Assembly (NCBI GenBank): GCA_018384835.1
Contig: JAHAYB010000284.1
Coordinates: forward strand, 1-7,478
Direction: 5' to 3'
Origin: Comamonas sp.
GTDB taxonomy: Bacteria; Pseudomonadota; Gammaproteobacteria; Burkholderiales; Burkholderiaceae_C
Length of the DNA stretch: 7,478 nt
Part shown: positions 1 through 7,013 of the stretch, one piece after another
How positions within the stretch are numbered: position 1 is the first letter of the stretch
Layout: each line of letters begins with the position of its first letter
Translations under genes and position numbers: made by a program
The notes under the pieces: model-generated
The model's input: only the letters and a program-made list of their open reading frames with translations
What the model was told of the DNA's origin: nothing
Database searches by the model: none

Positions 1-1481
1 ACAAAGGCGCGAAACGGTGCAATCCCCGTGCCCGGCCCCACCATGATGATGTCGCTGCTGCTGTCTTGCGGCAGGCGAAAGCGCTCATTCGGCTCGATAA
101 ACACCGGCACGCTTTCGCCCTCGCTGGCATCGCTCAGGTAGTGGCTGCTGACCCCCCAGCGGGCTTCGCCGTCTTGCTCAAAAGTCAGGTGCGCCAAGGT
201 GAGGTGTACTTCCTCATCCACCAGCGTCTGGCTGCTGGCAATGGAGTACATGCGCGGAGCCAGCGAGCGCAGCGCGGCCACCAGCGCCGTCGCATCCCAG
301 TCGGTGGGGTAGTTGCGCAGCAGGTCAATCAATTGCTGGCTGGCCAGTAGCTTCGATAGTTCTGCCGCGCCTTCAGGGGCTAGCAAGGCTTGCAGCGCCG
401 CATGACCACCGCGCTGGGCGTGGGCGGTAACAAAGGGGCGGGTCAGCAAGGTGAGTTCGCGCCGCTGGGTCAGCCATTGTTCTAGCGGTAGTGTGGTGGC
501 GTTGTGCGTGACTGGCTCTGCGCCATCCAGCCCCAGGGTGTGCAAAATGCGCTGCACCAGCTCGGGCGACTGCACCGGCCACACGCCCAACGCGTCGCCG
601 GGCTGGTAGTGCAGGCCGCTGCCTTCTAGCGATAGTTCGATATGGCGCACATCTTTATCACTGCCGCGCCCGACGATGCGCTGGTTCAGCAGCACCTCGG
701 CCTGGAAGGGGCGCTCGCGTGTCCAGCCGGTGTCGGCCTCTGCACCAACGGGCGCGGGCTGGGCTGAACCTGCTTGTGTGCCTGCACCTACGCCCAATTG
801 CTGGCGGGCGTGGGTCAGTGCCTCTTGCGCCCAGGGGTCGGCCACGGTGGCAATGTCCACATCCGCCTCGGCGCGGGGCAGCAGGCGCTGTGCGCCCAAC
901 GCTGCTAGGCGCTCATCCACACAGCGGCCAATACCGCAGAAATCGGCATAGCTGGAATCGCCCAGCCCCAGCACCCCATAAGCCAGTTGCGGCAGTTGCG
1001 GGGCGCGTTTGCTGTTGAGAAATTCAAAAAAGCCCCGCGCATCATCGGGCGGCTGGATGGACTCGCCCGCGCTTTGCGTGCAAATCACGATGTAGAGCAG
1101 GCGCTCTTTCTTCAGCTCGCTGGTGCGGTAGGCATCGGCACGCACCAGACGCACGGCCAACCCGGCTGTCTGCACCTGGCTGGCTAGGCGCTCGGCCACG
1201 CGCTTGGCGTTGCCGCCCTGGCTGCCGTAAAGAATCGTCAGGCGCTCGCTCACCGCGCTGTGCGCCTGAGCGGTGGGCGCTGCCTGCCCCGCCTGCCCGG
1301 TCAGCGCCAGCGCCGCACCAGCGGGCAAGCCCTGCGGCAATTGGCGGGCAATACCGGCCATAAAGCCCGACAGCCATTGCAGCGCGTGGCTATCTAGCCC
1401 CTGCGCCAACTCAGCGGCCAGACGAGCCTTCTCGCTGGAAAGAGGGAGTACATCCAATGGGGCATCACCCAGGGTAGTCAT
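1..1481 (-). CDS. cysJ: Assimilatory sulfite reductase (NADPH) flavoprotein alpha subunit, 3' end cut by window edge
   Basis: CysJ carries electrons from NADPH through FAD and FMN to the hemoprotein CysI, which reduces sulfite to sulfide in the cytoplasm. The 493 visible residues follow the family order. An N-terminal leader (about 1-78) is followed by an FMN flavodoxin domain (about 80-230, TILYGSQGGNAKRVAE near 82-97, GLGDSSYADFC near 172-182). A short linker leads to the FAD/connecting region (KDVRHIE 276-282, YQPGDALGVW 292-301, RMYSIASS 410-417). The start of the NADP-binding domain is GPGTGIAPFRAF 482-493. About 100 C-terminal residues of a roughly 600-residue protein lie beyond position 1. 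The ATG at 1479-1481 is preferred: AGAAAG (complement of 1493-1498) lies 11 nt upstream. An in-frame GTG at 1488-1490 would be only 2 nt from that sequence. Two FMN-loop segments are atypical: SQGGNA where SQTGNA is usual, and TQSAGESIQPP where TQGEGEPP is usual. cysI would be expected next to it but is outside the window. Confidence 0.93.
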   Translation of the reverse strand, partial: MTTLGDAPLDVLPLSSEKARLAAELAQGLDSHALQWLSGFMAGIARQLPQGLPAGAALALTGQAGQAAPTAQAHSAVSERLTILYGSQGGNAKRVAERLASQVQTAGLAVRLVRADAYRTSELKKERLLYIVICTQSAGESIQPPDDARGFFEFLNSKRAPQLPQLAYGVLGLGDSSYADFCGIGRCVDERLAALGAQRLLPRAEADVDIATVADPWAQEALTHARQQLGVGAGTQAGSAQPAPVGAEADTGWTRERPFQAEVLLNQRIVGRGSDKDVRHIELSLEGSGLHYQPGDALGVWPVQSPELVQRILHTLGLDGAEPVTHNATTLPLEQWLTQRRELTLLTRPFVTAHAQRGGHAALQALLAPEGAAELSKLLASQQLIDLLRNYPTDWDATALVAALRSLAPRMYSIASSQTLVDEEVHLTLAHLTFEQDGEARWGVSSHYLSDASEGESVPVFIEPNERFRLPQDSSSDIIMVGPGTGIAPFRAF

Positions 1482-1527
1482 GGCGTTCACTGCTTTCTAT
1501 ATGCAATAAAAATATAACAAAACCGTA

Positions 1528-1541
1528 ATTGATACGAATAT
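1528..1541 (-). promoter_or_regulatory. Candidate sulfur-regulon operator upstream of cysJ
   Basis: Read on the minus strand this is ATATTCGTATCAAT, 47 nt before the cysJ start codon. Upstream of the binding-protein gene (6999-7013) the minus strand reads ATATTCCTTTTCAAT, the same ATATTC and TCAAT blocks separated by four bases instead of three. CysB, a LysR-type regulator, commonly activates both gene classes, so a CysB-like site is a reasonable inference. I see no well-spaced -10 hexamer for cysJ downstream of the motif; TATATT on the minus strand (complement of 1511-1516) is the nearest resemblance. This would fit an activator-dependent promoter. Two copies are too few to define a regulator. 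Confidence 0.35.
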
Positions 1542-1584
1542 GTGTATATTAAACGCTGCTCTTACTACTTCTAAGAATTAAGTT

Positions 1585-1613
1585 TTCATAAGATAAGTGG
1601 GTTTTGGCATAAG
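1585..1613 (+). promoter_or_regulatory. Weak candidate promoter for fic
   Basis: TTCATA at 1585-1590 and CATAAG at 1608-1613 are separated by 17 bp, and each matches 4 of 6 consensus bases. If used, transcription would begin near 1620 and the TGTCGC array would lie in the 5' untranslated leader. No better-spaced sigma-70 pair was found between this point and the fic start. Support is weak. Confidence 0.22.
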
Positions 1614-1654
1614 AGGGGGCGGCAGGGCGCGAAGAGTGAGGAGAAAAATCCGAT

Positions 1655-1771
1655 ATGTCGCAAAAAGCCGAAAAATGCGACATGTTTTCTGGATGTGTCG
1701 CCGTCGGCGACATATCATCCAAACGTGTCGCAAAAATTGAAAAAATGAACCATGTCCGCTTGGCATCCTGA
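1655..1771 (+). CDS. Possible 38-residue leader ORF overlapping the fic start
   Basis: An open frame runs from ATG at 1655 to TGA at 1769-1771 and encodes 38 residues starting [11 protein letters not shown]. It has cysteines at 8 and 14 and several lysines. GAGGAG at 1638-1643 lies 11 nt before the ATG, a better Shine-Dalgarno sequence than anything directly before fic. The frame overlaps the first 20 nt of fic in another register, so ribosomes translating it could influence fic initiation. Against a real peptide, the DNA repeats inside it (1656-1677 and 1726-1747) fall in different codon phases, so they look selected as DNA and not as protein. I recognise no family. It lacks the (S/T)xxxE(G/N) helix of Fic antitoxins, having only SQKAEK near its start. 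Confidence 0.2.
   Translation: MSQKAEKCDMFSGCVAVGDISSKRVAKIEKMNHVRLAS
1656..1731. repeat. Operator-like array of five TGTCGC/GCGACA half-sites
   Basis: Half-sites are TGTCGC at 1656-1661, GCGACA at 1677-1682, TGTCGC at 1696-1701, GCGACA at 1707-1712 and TGTCGC at 1726-1731. Two everted units, GCGACA-N13-TGTCGC (1677-1701 and 1707-1731), repeat at exactly 30 bp. Successive half-site centres are 21, 19, 11 and 19 bp apart, close to whole helical turns. The inner pair also forms a perfect 7-bp inverted repeat, TGTCGCC-GTC-GGCGACA (1696-1712). In addition, 1656-1677 and 1726-1747 resemble each other as TGTCGCAAAAA followed by an A-run and ATG. The array ends 20 bp before the fic ATG, so repression or autoregulation of fic is the simplest reading. 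The binding protein is unknown. Confidence 0.7.
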
Positions 1772-2873
1772 ACGCCCCTTCAACGATTTACCCCCGCTGC
1801 CGCCTGCTGCACAGGTGGAAACCCATGCCGTGCTCAAGCAATGTATTGCGGCGCGTACAGCGCTGGCAGAGCTAAAGCAAGCGGCAGCCTTGATTCCCAA
1901 CCCGGCAGTGTTAATCAATACCCTGCCCTTACTGGAAGCGCAGGCCAGTTCAGAGATTGAAAACATCGTCACCACCACAGACCGACTATTCCAGTACCGG
2001 CACGGCAGTGATGCCGCCGACCCAGCCACACGCGAGGCGCTGCGCTACAGCGCGGCGCTGATGGAGGGGTTTGAGAGCCTCAAGTACCTACCCCTGAGCA
2101 CCCGCACGGCAGAGCAGGTTTGCTCACGCATCAAAGGCACGGAGATGCGCGTGCGAAAAACAGGCGGCACGGCGCTGGCAAATGAACAAACCGGGCAGGT
2201 GATTTACACCCCACCGGTGGGCGAAGATGTGCTGCGCAGCAAGCTGGCCAATTGGGAGCGGTATTTGCACGAGGCGCAAGACATTGACCCACTCATCCGC
2301 ATGGCCGTTGGGCACTATCAGTTTGAGGCGATTCACCCCTTTACCGATGGCAATGGCCGCACCGGGCGGGTGCTCAATAGTTTGTTTTTGATTCAAGAGG
2401 GCTTGTTGAGCCTGCCTATTTTGTATTTGAGCCGCTACATCATTGCCAACAAGGCCGACTATTACCGCCTGCTGCTGACTGTGACCCGCGAGGGGACGTG
2501 GCAATCGTGGCTGCTATTCATGCTGCGCGGCATGGAAGAGACGGCGCAATGGACGATAGCCAAGATTGCCGCCATGCGCGAGCTATCCACACTGACGATT
2601 GCGCATATTCGCCGTGCCGCGCCCAAAACTTATAGCCGTGAGTTGGTCGATTTGATTTTTGAGCTGCCCTATTGCCGCATCCAAAACCTGGTGGAGCAAG
2701 GGCTGGCAGGACGACAAGCAGCGGCCAGACACTTGCGGCAGTTGGTGGAGATTGGGGTTTTGCAAGAGCAGCCCGTCGGGCGCGAGAAGCTGTTTATCCA
2801 CCCCAAGCTGATGCAGCTTTTGACCCGTGATGACAACACCGTAACACCGTATTTAGATGCCCCATGCGTTTGA
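1752..2873 (+). CDS. Fic family protein AMP-transferase, class II (self-inhibited)
   Basis: Fic enzymes transfer AMP from ATP, or less often another nucleotide-derived group, to a hydroxyl side chain of a target protein. The 373-residue product carries the full catalytic motif [12 protein letters not shown] at 195-206, with H195 as general base and the GNGR anion-binding loop. A flap-like segment, [11 protein letters not shown], lies near 150-160. SSEIEN at 66-71 fits the inhibitory (S/T)xxxE(G/N) helix. Because it precedes the Fic core in the same chain, this is class II, the layout of Shewanella oneidensis SoFic, which has nearly the same length. Residues about 295-355 look like a winged helix ([14 protein letters not shown] near 323-336). 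The start is bounded by an in-frame TGA at 1746-1748. No strong Shine-Dalgarno sequence precedes it. It is the only plus-strand gene among sulfur genes, and spot counts (48-52% GC at 2341-2460 against 57-60% at 3421-3540 in cysA) suggest a somewhat different origin. Its target protein cannot be inferred. Confidence 0.93.
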   Translation: MSAWHPERPFNDLPPLPPAAQVETHAVLKQCIAARTALAELKQAAALIPNPAVLINTLPLLEAQASSEIENIVTTTDRLFQYRHGSDAADPATREALRYSAALMEGFESLKYLPLSTRTAEQVCSRIKGTEMRVRKTGGTALANEQTGQVIYTPPVGEDVLRSKLANWERYLHEAQDIDPLIRMAVGHYQFEAIHPFTDGNGRTGRVLNSLFLIQEGLLSLPILYLSRYIIANKADYYRLLLTVTREGTWQSWLLFMLRGMEETAQWTIAKIAAMRELSTLTIAHIRRAAPKTYSRELVDLIFELPYCRIQNLVEQGLAGRQAAARHLRQLVEIGVLQEQPVGREKLFIHPKLMQLLTRDDNTVTPYLDAPCV

Positions 2874-2897
2874 TGTGCAGCCCTATCTGTATCAGCA

Positions 2898-4004
2898 CTA
2901 ACTCAAAAACACCCGTGCCCGCCGGGGCGTAAGCAGCAGTTTGTCGCCCTGGTGCAGCCCCAGCGCCTGGTATTGCTGCACGGGGATTTGCGCCTCTACC
3001 AGGGCGCTGGTTTCAGTGGCCGTGGCTGTGCTGGTCGCCAAGTGCTGCGGCATCAGCTCCAGCCGCGCAATGGGGCCGACGATGATGGCGCGTTCCAACT
3101 GCGCCAAGATGGCGCTGGGCGGTGGGGGGCTGCCTGCTTCGTAGCGGGCTACGTCCAGCTCGTGCGGGCGCACATAGGCGGTGGCTTGGGCATCGTCAGC
3201 GGCGTGGGCGGCTTCGGGGCTGTCTAGCTGCATACCTTCGTCCAGATAAACACGGCCATCTTTGGCGCGGCCTTGGAACAGGTTCACATCCCCCAAAAAG
3301 CCATACACAAAGGGGCTGGCCGGGTTGTCCCACACCTGCTGGGGCGTGCCCTGCTGCTCAATGCGGCCTTGGTGGATGACGACCACGCGGTCGGCCACCT
3401 CTAGCGCCTCTTCCTGGTCGTGGGTGACGAAGATGCTGGTCACATCCAGCTCTTCATGCAGATTGCGCAGCCAGCGGCGCAGCTCTTTGCGCACCTTGGC
3501 ATCGAGTGCGCCAAAGGGTTCATCGAGCAGCAGCACTTTCGGCTCCACCGCCAGAGCGCGTGCCAAGGCAATGCGCTGGCGCTGGCCGCCCGATAGTTGC
3601 GCCGGGTAGCGGTCGGCAATCCAGTCCAGTTGCACCAGTTGCAGCAAGTCCATGACTTTTTTGCGGATGGCGGTTTCGCTGGGGCGCTCTTTGCGCGGCT
3701 TCATGCGCAGACCAAAGGCCACGTTGTCAAACACCGTCATGTGGCGAAACAGGGCGTAGTGCTGAAAGACAAAACCCACGCCGCGCTCGCGCACATGCAC
3801 GTCGGTGGTGTCTGCGCCGGCAAAGTGGATACTGCCTTGGTCGGGCGTTTCCAGCCCGGCAATGATGCGCAGCAGGGTAGTTTTGCCGCAGCCCGAAGGC
3901 CCCAGCAGGGCAATCAACTCGCCCGAGGCGATGTCCAGATTCACGTCACGCAGGGCGTGGAAGTTGCCAAACTGTTTGCTCACGTTGCGAACTTGTATGC
4001 TCAT
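2898..4004 (-). CDS. cysA: Sulfate/thiosulfate ABC importer ATP-binding protein CysA
   Basis: CysA is the cytoplasmic ATPase that dimerises on the CysT-CysW permease pair and powers sulfate or thiosulfate uptake. The 368 residues match the family length (about 365). Visible motifs are Walker [10 protein letters not shown] (35-43), Q-loop Q81, signature LSGGQ (137-141), Walker B VLLLDEP (157-163), D-loop GALD (165-168) and switch H195 in VTHDQEEA. The C-terminal part (about 240-368) is the accessory TOBE-like domain; [13 protein letters not shown] is typical of CysA. The segment around 262-275 and the stretch at about 320-335 (rich in Ala and Thr) are low-complexity insertions. ATG at 4002-4004 is 27 nt after the cysW stop, consistent with one operon, though no strong Shine-Dalgarno sequence is seen. 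It ends with TAG 24 bp from the convergent end of fic, and no hairpin terminator is visible there. Confidence 0.96.
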   Translation of the reverse strand: MSIQVRNVSKQFGNFHALRDVNLDIASGELIALLGPSGCGKTTLLRIIAGLETPDQGSIHFAGADTTDVHVRERGVGFVFQHYALFRHMTVFDNVAFGLRMKPRKERPSETAIRKKVMDLLQLVQLDWIADRYPAQLSGGQRQRIALARALAVEPKVLLLDEPFGALDAKVRKELRRWLRNLHEELDVTSIFVTHDQEEALEVADRVVVIHQGRIEQQGTPQQVWDNPASPFVYGFLGDVNLFQGRAKDGRVYLDEGMQLDSPEAAHAADDAQATAYVRPHELDVARYEAGSPPPPSAILAQLERAIIVGPIARLELMPQHLATSTATATETSALVEAQIPVQQYQALGLHQGDKLLLTPRRARVFLS

Positions 4005-4006
4005 GG

Positions 4007-4058
4007 TGGAGGGTGCTTTCAGGGCTGGTTCTTAGAGTTGGTTTTTAGGGCTGGCTCT
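4007..4058. repeat. Imperfect 26-bp tandem duplication at the cysW-cysA junction
   Basis: Bases 4007-4032 and 4033-4058 align without gaps at 19 of 26 positions, with the core AGGGCTGG at 4021-4028 and 4047-4054. One copy covers the last codons of cysW and the other most of the spacer before cysA. It suggests an old local duplication at the end of cysW. No function is evident. Confidence 0.5.
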
Positions 4059-5009
4059 GGGGGTGGGGCGCTCGGGCGGCAGGGCGGCGGTGGCCAGTTC
4101 CTGCCGCTGTTTTTGCCATTCGGCCACGGTTTTGATGACCAGCGTCACCAAGGCCAGCAGCGCCAGCAAAGAGGCCGCAGCAAAGGCCGCCACCGATTGG
4201 TATTCGTTGTAAAGAATTTCAACATGCAGCGGGATGGTGTTGGTCTGCCCGCGAATATGGCCAGAGACGACCGACACCGCGCCAAACTCGCCCATGGCAC
4301 GGGCGTTGCACAAAATCACGCCATAGAGCAAGCCCCATTTGATATTGGGCAGGGTGACATGCCAGAAGGTTTGCCAACCGCTTGCGCCTAGCACGATGGC
4401 GGCTTGCTCCTCGTCATTGCCCTGCGCCTGCATCAGCGGAATCAACTCGCGGGCAATAAAGGGGAAGGTGACAAACACCGTAGCCAGCACAATGCCCGGC
4501 ACAGCAAAGATGATTTTGATGTCGTGCGCCATCAGCCACTGGCCAAGCCAGCCGTTGGCACCAAAGACCAGCACATACATCAGCCCCGCCACCACGGGCG
4601 AGATGGAAAACGGCAGGTCAATCAGCGTGGTTAAAAAGGCTTTGCCGCGAAACTCATATTTGGCAATACACCAAGCCGCTGCCACGCCAAACACCAGGTT
4701 CAGCGGTACGGCAATCACCGCAGTCAGCAAGGTGAGCCGGATGGCTGACCAGGCATCTGGCTCGCGCAGCCCTTCCAGGTAGGCCGCCCAGCCTTGGCGC
4801 AATGCCTCGGTAAAAACAGCGGCCAGGGGCAGTAGCAAAAACAGCAGCAAAAAAGCCAGCGCCAGGCCAATCAGCGCCCAACGCACCCAGGGCGCTTCGG
4901 TGGTGCCCGCCCGCCTTTGGCGTGCGGGGGCGCTGGTCGCTGGGGCAGGGGCGGCTTTGGGCGCTCGGGCTGCCCCGGTGGTGGTGGGGGTGATGCTGGC
5001 GGTGCTCAT
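4032..5009 (-). CDS. cysW: Sulfate/thiosulfate ABC importer permease CysW
   Basis: CysW is one of two inner-membrane permease subunits of the sulfate importer. The 325-residue protein has about six hydrophobic segments (near 42-68, 92-115, 128-150, 167-190, 218-245 and 275-297). The permease coupling loop that docks on CysA is [20 protein letters not shown] (202-221), with G208 in the conserved [24 protein letters not shown] (131-150) and [20 protein letters not shown] (238-257) are characteristic CysW segments. The first 40 residues are a cytoplasmic Ala/Pro/Thr-rich extension, which with a longer C-terminus accounts for a length above the roughly 290 of the E. coli protein. Its ATG (5007-5009) overlaps the cysT stop as ATGA, so translation is probably coupled. 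A later internal start that omits the extension cannot be excluded. Confidence 0.95.
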   Translation of the reverse strand: MSTASITPTTTGAARAPKAAPAPATSAPARQRRAGTTEAPWVRWALIGLALAFLLLFLLLPLAAVFTEALRQGWAAYLEGLREPDAWSAIRLTLLTAVIAVPLNLVFGVAAAWCIAKYEFRGKAFLTTLIDLPFSISPVVAGLMYVLVFGANGWLGQWLMAHDIKIIFAVPGIVLATVFVTFPFIARELIPLMQAQGNDEEQAAIVLGASGWQTFWHVTLPNIKWGLLYGVILCNARAMGEFGAVSVVSGHIRGQTNTIPLHVEILYNEYQSVAAFAAASLLALLALVTLVIKTVAEWQKQRQELATAALPPERPTPRASPKNQL

Positions 5010-5899
5010 GCGGGCATCCCTGCGTGGCGGCGTTGCCAGGCTTGCAGCGCGTTGATGACCAGCAGCATCACAAAGGAGATGATGAGCATCACCACCGCGA
5101 CGGCGGTTGCGCCTGCGTAGTCGTACTGCTCTAGCTTGCCGATGATGATGAGAGGGGTAATTTCAGAAACCATGGGCATATTGCCTGCAATAAAAATAAC
5201 CGAGCCGTACTCGCCCACCGCCCGCGCAAAAGCCATGGCAAAGCCGGTCAGCAGCGCCGGGGTAATGGCGGGCAGGATGACGTGGCGAAACACCTGCCAG
5301 CGCGTTGCGCCCAGGCTGGTGGCGGCCTCTTCCAGCTCTTTTTCGGTGTCTTGCAGCACGGGCTGGACGGTGCGCACCACAAAGGGCAGGCCAATGAAAA
5401 TCAGCGCAATCACAATGCCGTTGGGGTTAAAGGCCAGTTGAATGCCCAGCGGCTCAAACCACTGCCCCACCCAGCCATTGCCCGCCAGCAGCGCCGTGAG
5501 CGCAATGCCCGCCACCGCCGTAGGCAGGGCAAAGGGCAAATCCACCAGCGCGTCCACCAGCTTTTTGCCGGGAAAGCGGTAGCGCACCAACACCCAGGCA
5601 ATCAGCAGGCCAAACACCAGGTTGACGCAGGCGGCGATAAAGGATGCGCCAAACGTCAGCCGGTAAGAGGCCAGCACACGCGGCGCGGTCACGGCCTGCC
5701 AAAACTCGCCCCAGCTCAGGGTAAAGGTTTTGAACAGCAGCGCCGTTAGCGGGATGAGCACAATCACGCTCAGGTAAAACAAGGTGTAGCCCAGCGTGAG
5801 ACCAAAGCCGGGCAGCACGCGCTTGCGGCTGCGCCGGGGCGCTGGCGGCGGGGCGGCGGCAGTAACGGTCGTGGTCGCGGTGGCGGCAAGCGTCGTCAT
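5006..5899 (-). CDS. cysT: Sulfate/thiosulfate ABC importer permease CysT (CysU)
   Basis: CysT, also called CysU, pairs with CysW in the inner membrane to form the sulfate channel. The 297 residues show a basic, Ala/Pro/Thr-rich N-terminus (1-30) and about six hydrophobic segments (near 35-57, 82-105, 120-140, 158-180, 212-235 and 262-285). The coupling loop [20 protein letters not shown] (191-210) carries the classic EAA-x(3)-G pattern, and [20 protein letters not shown] (120-139) and [17 protein letters not shown] (226-242) are typical of CysT. The start ATG (5897-5899) is 22 nt after the stop of the binding-protein gene and the stop overlaps the cysW start, so the four transport genes look like one operon. 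The ribosome site is weak, and reinitiation after the upstream gene is possible. Confidence 0.95.
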   Translation of the reverse strand: MTTLAATATTTVTAAAPPPAPRRSRKRVLPGFGLTLGYTLFYLSVIVLIPLTALLFKTFTLSWGEFWQAVTAPRVLASYRLTFGASFIAACVNLVFGLLIAWVLVRYRFPGKKLVDALVDLPFALPTAVAGIALTALLAGNGWVGQWFEPLGIQLAFNPNGIVIALIFIGLPFVVRTVQPVLQDTEKELEEAATSLGATRWQVFRHVILPAITPALLTGFAMAFARAVGEYGSVIFIAGNMPMVSEITPLIIIGKLEQYDYAGATAVAVVMLIISFVMLLVINALQAWQRRHAGMPA

Positions 5900-5921
5900 G
5901 GGAATGCTTTGCGCGACTGGC

Positions 5922-6941
5922 TTATTGGCCGGGGGTGTAGAGCTTGTCGAACTGGCCGCCGTCGTTGAAGTGGACTTTCTGCGCCTCGCTCAAAGAGCCA
6001 AAGTATTTCGCCACGGTGAACTGCTGAATCGGCTTGAACAAGTCCGCGTGCTTTTGCAGCACGGCCTCAGAGCGTGGGCGGATGGCGTGTTGCGCGGCAA
6101 TCTCTTGCGCCGCGTCAGAGTACAGATAGTCCAGATAGGCTTGCGCCAGCTCGCGGGCGGCTGGGCCTTTTTTCTCCACGGTGCGCTCCACAATGGCTAC
6201 CGGGTTTTCTGCGGTGATGCTGACCGAGGGGTACACCGCGTCCACCTTGCCCTTGCCAAACTCGCGTTCTACCGACACCACTTCGGACTCAAAGGTAATC
6301 AGCACATCGCCAATATTGCGTTGCAAAAAGGTGGCCGTAGCATCGCGCCCGCCCTTGGCTAGCACGGGCACGTTTTTGTAAAGCTGGCCGACAAACTCAG
6401 CCGCCTGGGCATCTGTGCCGCCTTTTTCCAGCACCGAACCCCAAGCGCCCAGATAGGCGTAGCGGCCATTACCGCCGGTTTTGGGGTTGACGACGATGAC
6501 CTTGACATCCGGGCGGGTCAGGTCGCCCCAGTCCTGGATGTTCTTGGGATTGCCCTGGCGCACCAGAAACAGCATGGTCGAGGTGGTGGGCGAAGCATCA
6601 TGCGGAAAGCGCTGCGCCCAGTCTTTGGCAACTACGCCGCTATCGGCCAGAAACTGCACGTCGGTGGTGGTGTTAAAGGTGACGACATCAGCCGCCAAGC
6701 CATCATTGACCGCCCGCGCCTGGGCGCTGGAGCCGCCGTGCGCCTGGTCTATTTTGAGCGTGGTGCCGGTGGTTTGTTGGTAGTGGGCGATAAAGGCGGT
6801 GTTGTAGTCTTTGTAGAACTCCCGCGCCACGTCATACGAGACATTGAGCAAGCCGTTGGCCTGTGCTGCGGCCAAGCCGCTGGCGCTCAAGGCCAGGGCG
6901 GCCAGCAGGGTTTTGATGGGGGCGGTGAAAGAGGGGCGCAT
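5922..6941 (-). CDS. cysP: Periplasmic sulfate/thiosulfate-binding protein (CysP/Sbp family)
   Basis: This is the solute receptor that captures sulfate or thiosulfate in the periplasm and delivers it to CysT-CysW. The 339-residue product begins with a Sec signal peptide ([10 protein letters not shown], hydrophobic [16 protein letters not shown], cleavage likely after AQA at 26-28). The family signature follows: [13 protein letters not shown] (31-43), [13 protein letters not shown] (66-78), [18 protein letters not shown] (121-138) and [17 protein letters not shown] (152-168). [11 protein letters not shown] (87-97), NGRY and FESEV (217-221) resemble thiosulfate-type CysP more than Sbp, which usually has VVTLALAYD, GARW and WENEA. 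The symbol is therefore tentative, and both ligands are plausible. The ATG at 6939-6941 is chosen because GGAG (complement of 6951-6954) lies 9 nt upstream and the signal peptide begins there. A TTG at 6959 would add six residues before it. Confidence 0.93.
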   Translation of the reverse strand: MRPSFTAPIKTLLAALALSASGLAAAQANGLLNVSYDVAREFYKDYNTAFIAHYQQTTGTTLKIDQAHGGSSAQARAVNDGLAADVVTFNTTTDVQFLADSGVVAKDWAQRFPHDASPTTSTMLFLVRQGNPKNIQDWGDLTRPDVKVIVVNPKTGGNGRYAYLGAWGSVLEKGGTDAQAAEFVGQLYKNVPVLAKGGRDATATFLQRNIGDVLITFESEVVSVEREFGKGKVDAVYPSVSITAENPVAIVERTVEKKGPAARELAQAYLDYLYSDAAQEIAAQHAIRPRSEAVLQKHADLFKPIQQFTVAKYFGSLSEAQKVHFNDGGQFDKLYTPGQ

Positions 6942-6977
6942 GGCAGTCAACTCCGGCAATAATTGGAAAGGAGCTGG

Positions 6978-7006
6978 ATTATGCGAACCGCCTCTTAGAT
7001 TGAAAA
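6978..7006 (-). promoter_or_regulatory. Candidate sigma-70 promoter of the cysP-cysT-cysW-cysA operon
   Basis: On the minus strand, TTTTCA (complement of 7001-7006) and CATAAT (complement of 6978-6983) are separated by exactly 17 bp. They match 4 of 6 and 5 of 6 consensus bases. Transcription would start near 6970, about 30 nt before the cysP start codon. The imperfect -35 lies within the sulfur-type motif and overlaps a palindrome, as expected for a regulated promoter. Confidence 0.55.
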
Positions 7007-7013
7007 GGAATAT
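6999..7013 (-). promoter_or_regulatory. Candidate sulfur-regulon operator upstream of the transport operon
   Basis: Read on the minus strand this is ATATTCCTTTTCAAT. It shares ATATTC and TCAAT with the element before cysJ (1528-1541), with the spacer one base longer. It overlaps the predicted -35 box. A LysR-type sulfur regulator (CysB or Cbl) would be the natural candidate, but this is inferred from pathway knowledge. Confidence 0.35.

Larger units (their letters stand above)
1482..1751. other. Divergent intergenic region between cysJ and fic
   Basis: This 270-bp spacer separates divergently transcribed cysJ (minus) and fic (plus). The cysJ-proximal half (about 1491-1590) is strongly AT-rich and carries the sulfur-gene motif described separately. 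The fic-proximal half (about 1653-1731) holds an array of TGTCGC/GCGACA half-sites. Between them, 1611-1640 is a G-rich stretch without visible signals. I see no tRNA, no insertion-sequence ends and no intrinsic terminator. Confidence 0.8.

Noticed and set aside
1696..1712. The 7-bp hairpin TGTCGCC-GTC-GGCGACA as an intrinsic terminator
   Set aside because: No T-run follows on either strand, and both arms belong to the repeated half-site pattern, so an operator role fits better.
1656..1731. A short CRISPR-like repeat array
   Set aside because: Repeat units are only 6 bp in alternating orientation with 5-15 bp gaps, and there are no cas genes.
1655..1771. The 38-residue frame as a Fic antitoxin (FicA/VbhA type)
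   Set aside because: The Fic protein already carries its own inhibitory SSEIEN motif, and the small frame has only SQKAEK, which lacks the required G/N and any recognisable antitoxin fold length.
2124..2504. A 126-codon minus-strand frame inside fic
   Set aside because: It is antisense to the conserved Fic core, so it is explained as a shadow frame.
3597..4391. A 264-codon plus-strand open frame opposite cysA and cysW
   Set aside because: It lies wholly over two well-supported genes, its product is rich in Gly, Gln and His as expected of a shadow of GC-rich coding, and no family resemblance is seen.
6942..6959. TTG at 6959 as the start of the binding protein
   Set aside because: It would put six extra residues before the signal peptide and would place the GGAG ribosome site inside the coding region; the ATG at 6939-6941 has GGAG at 9 nt.
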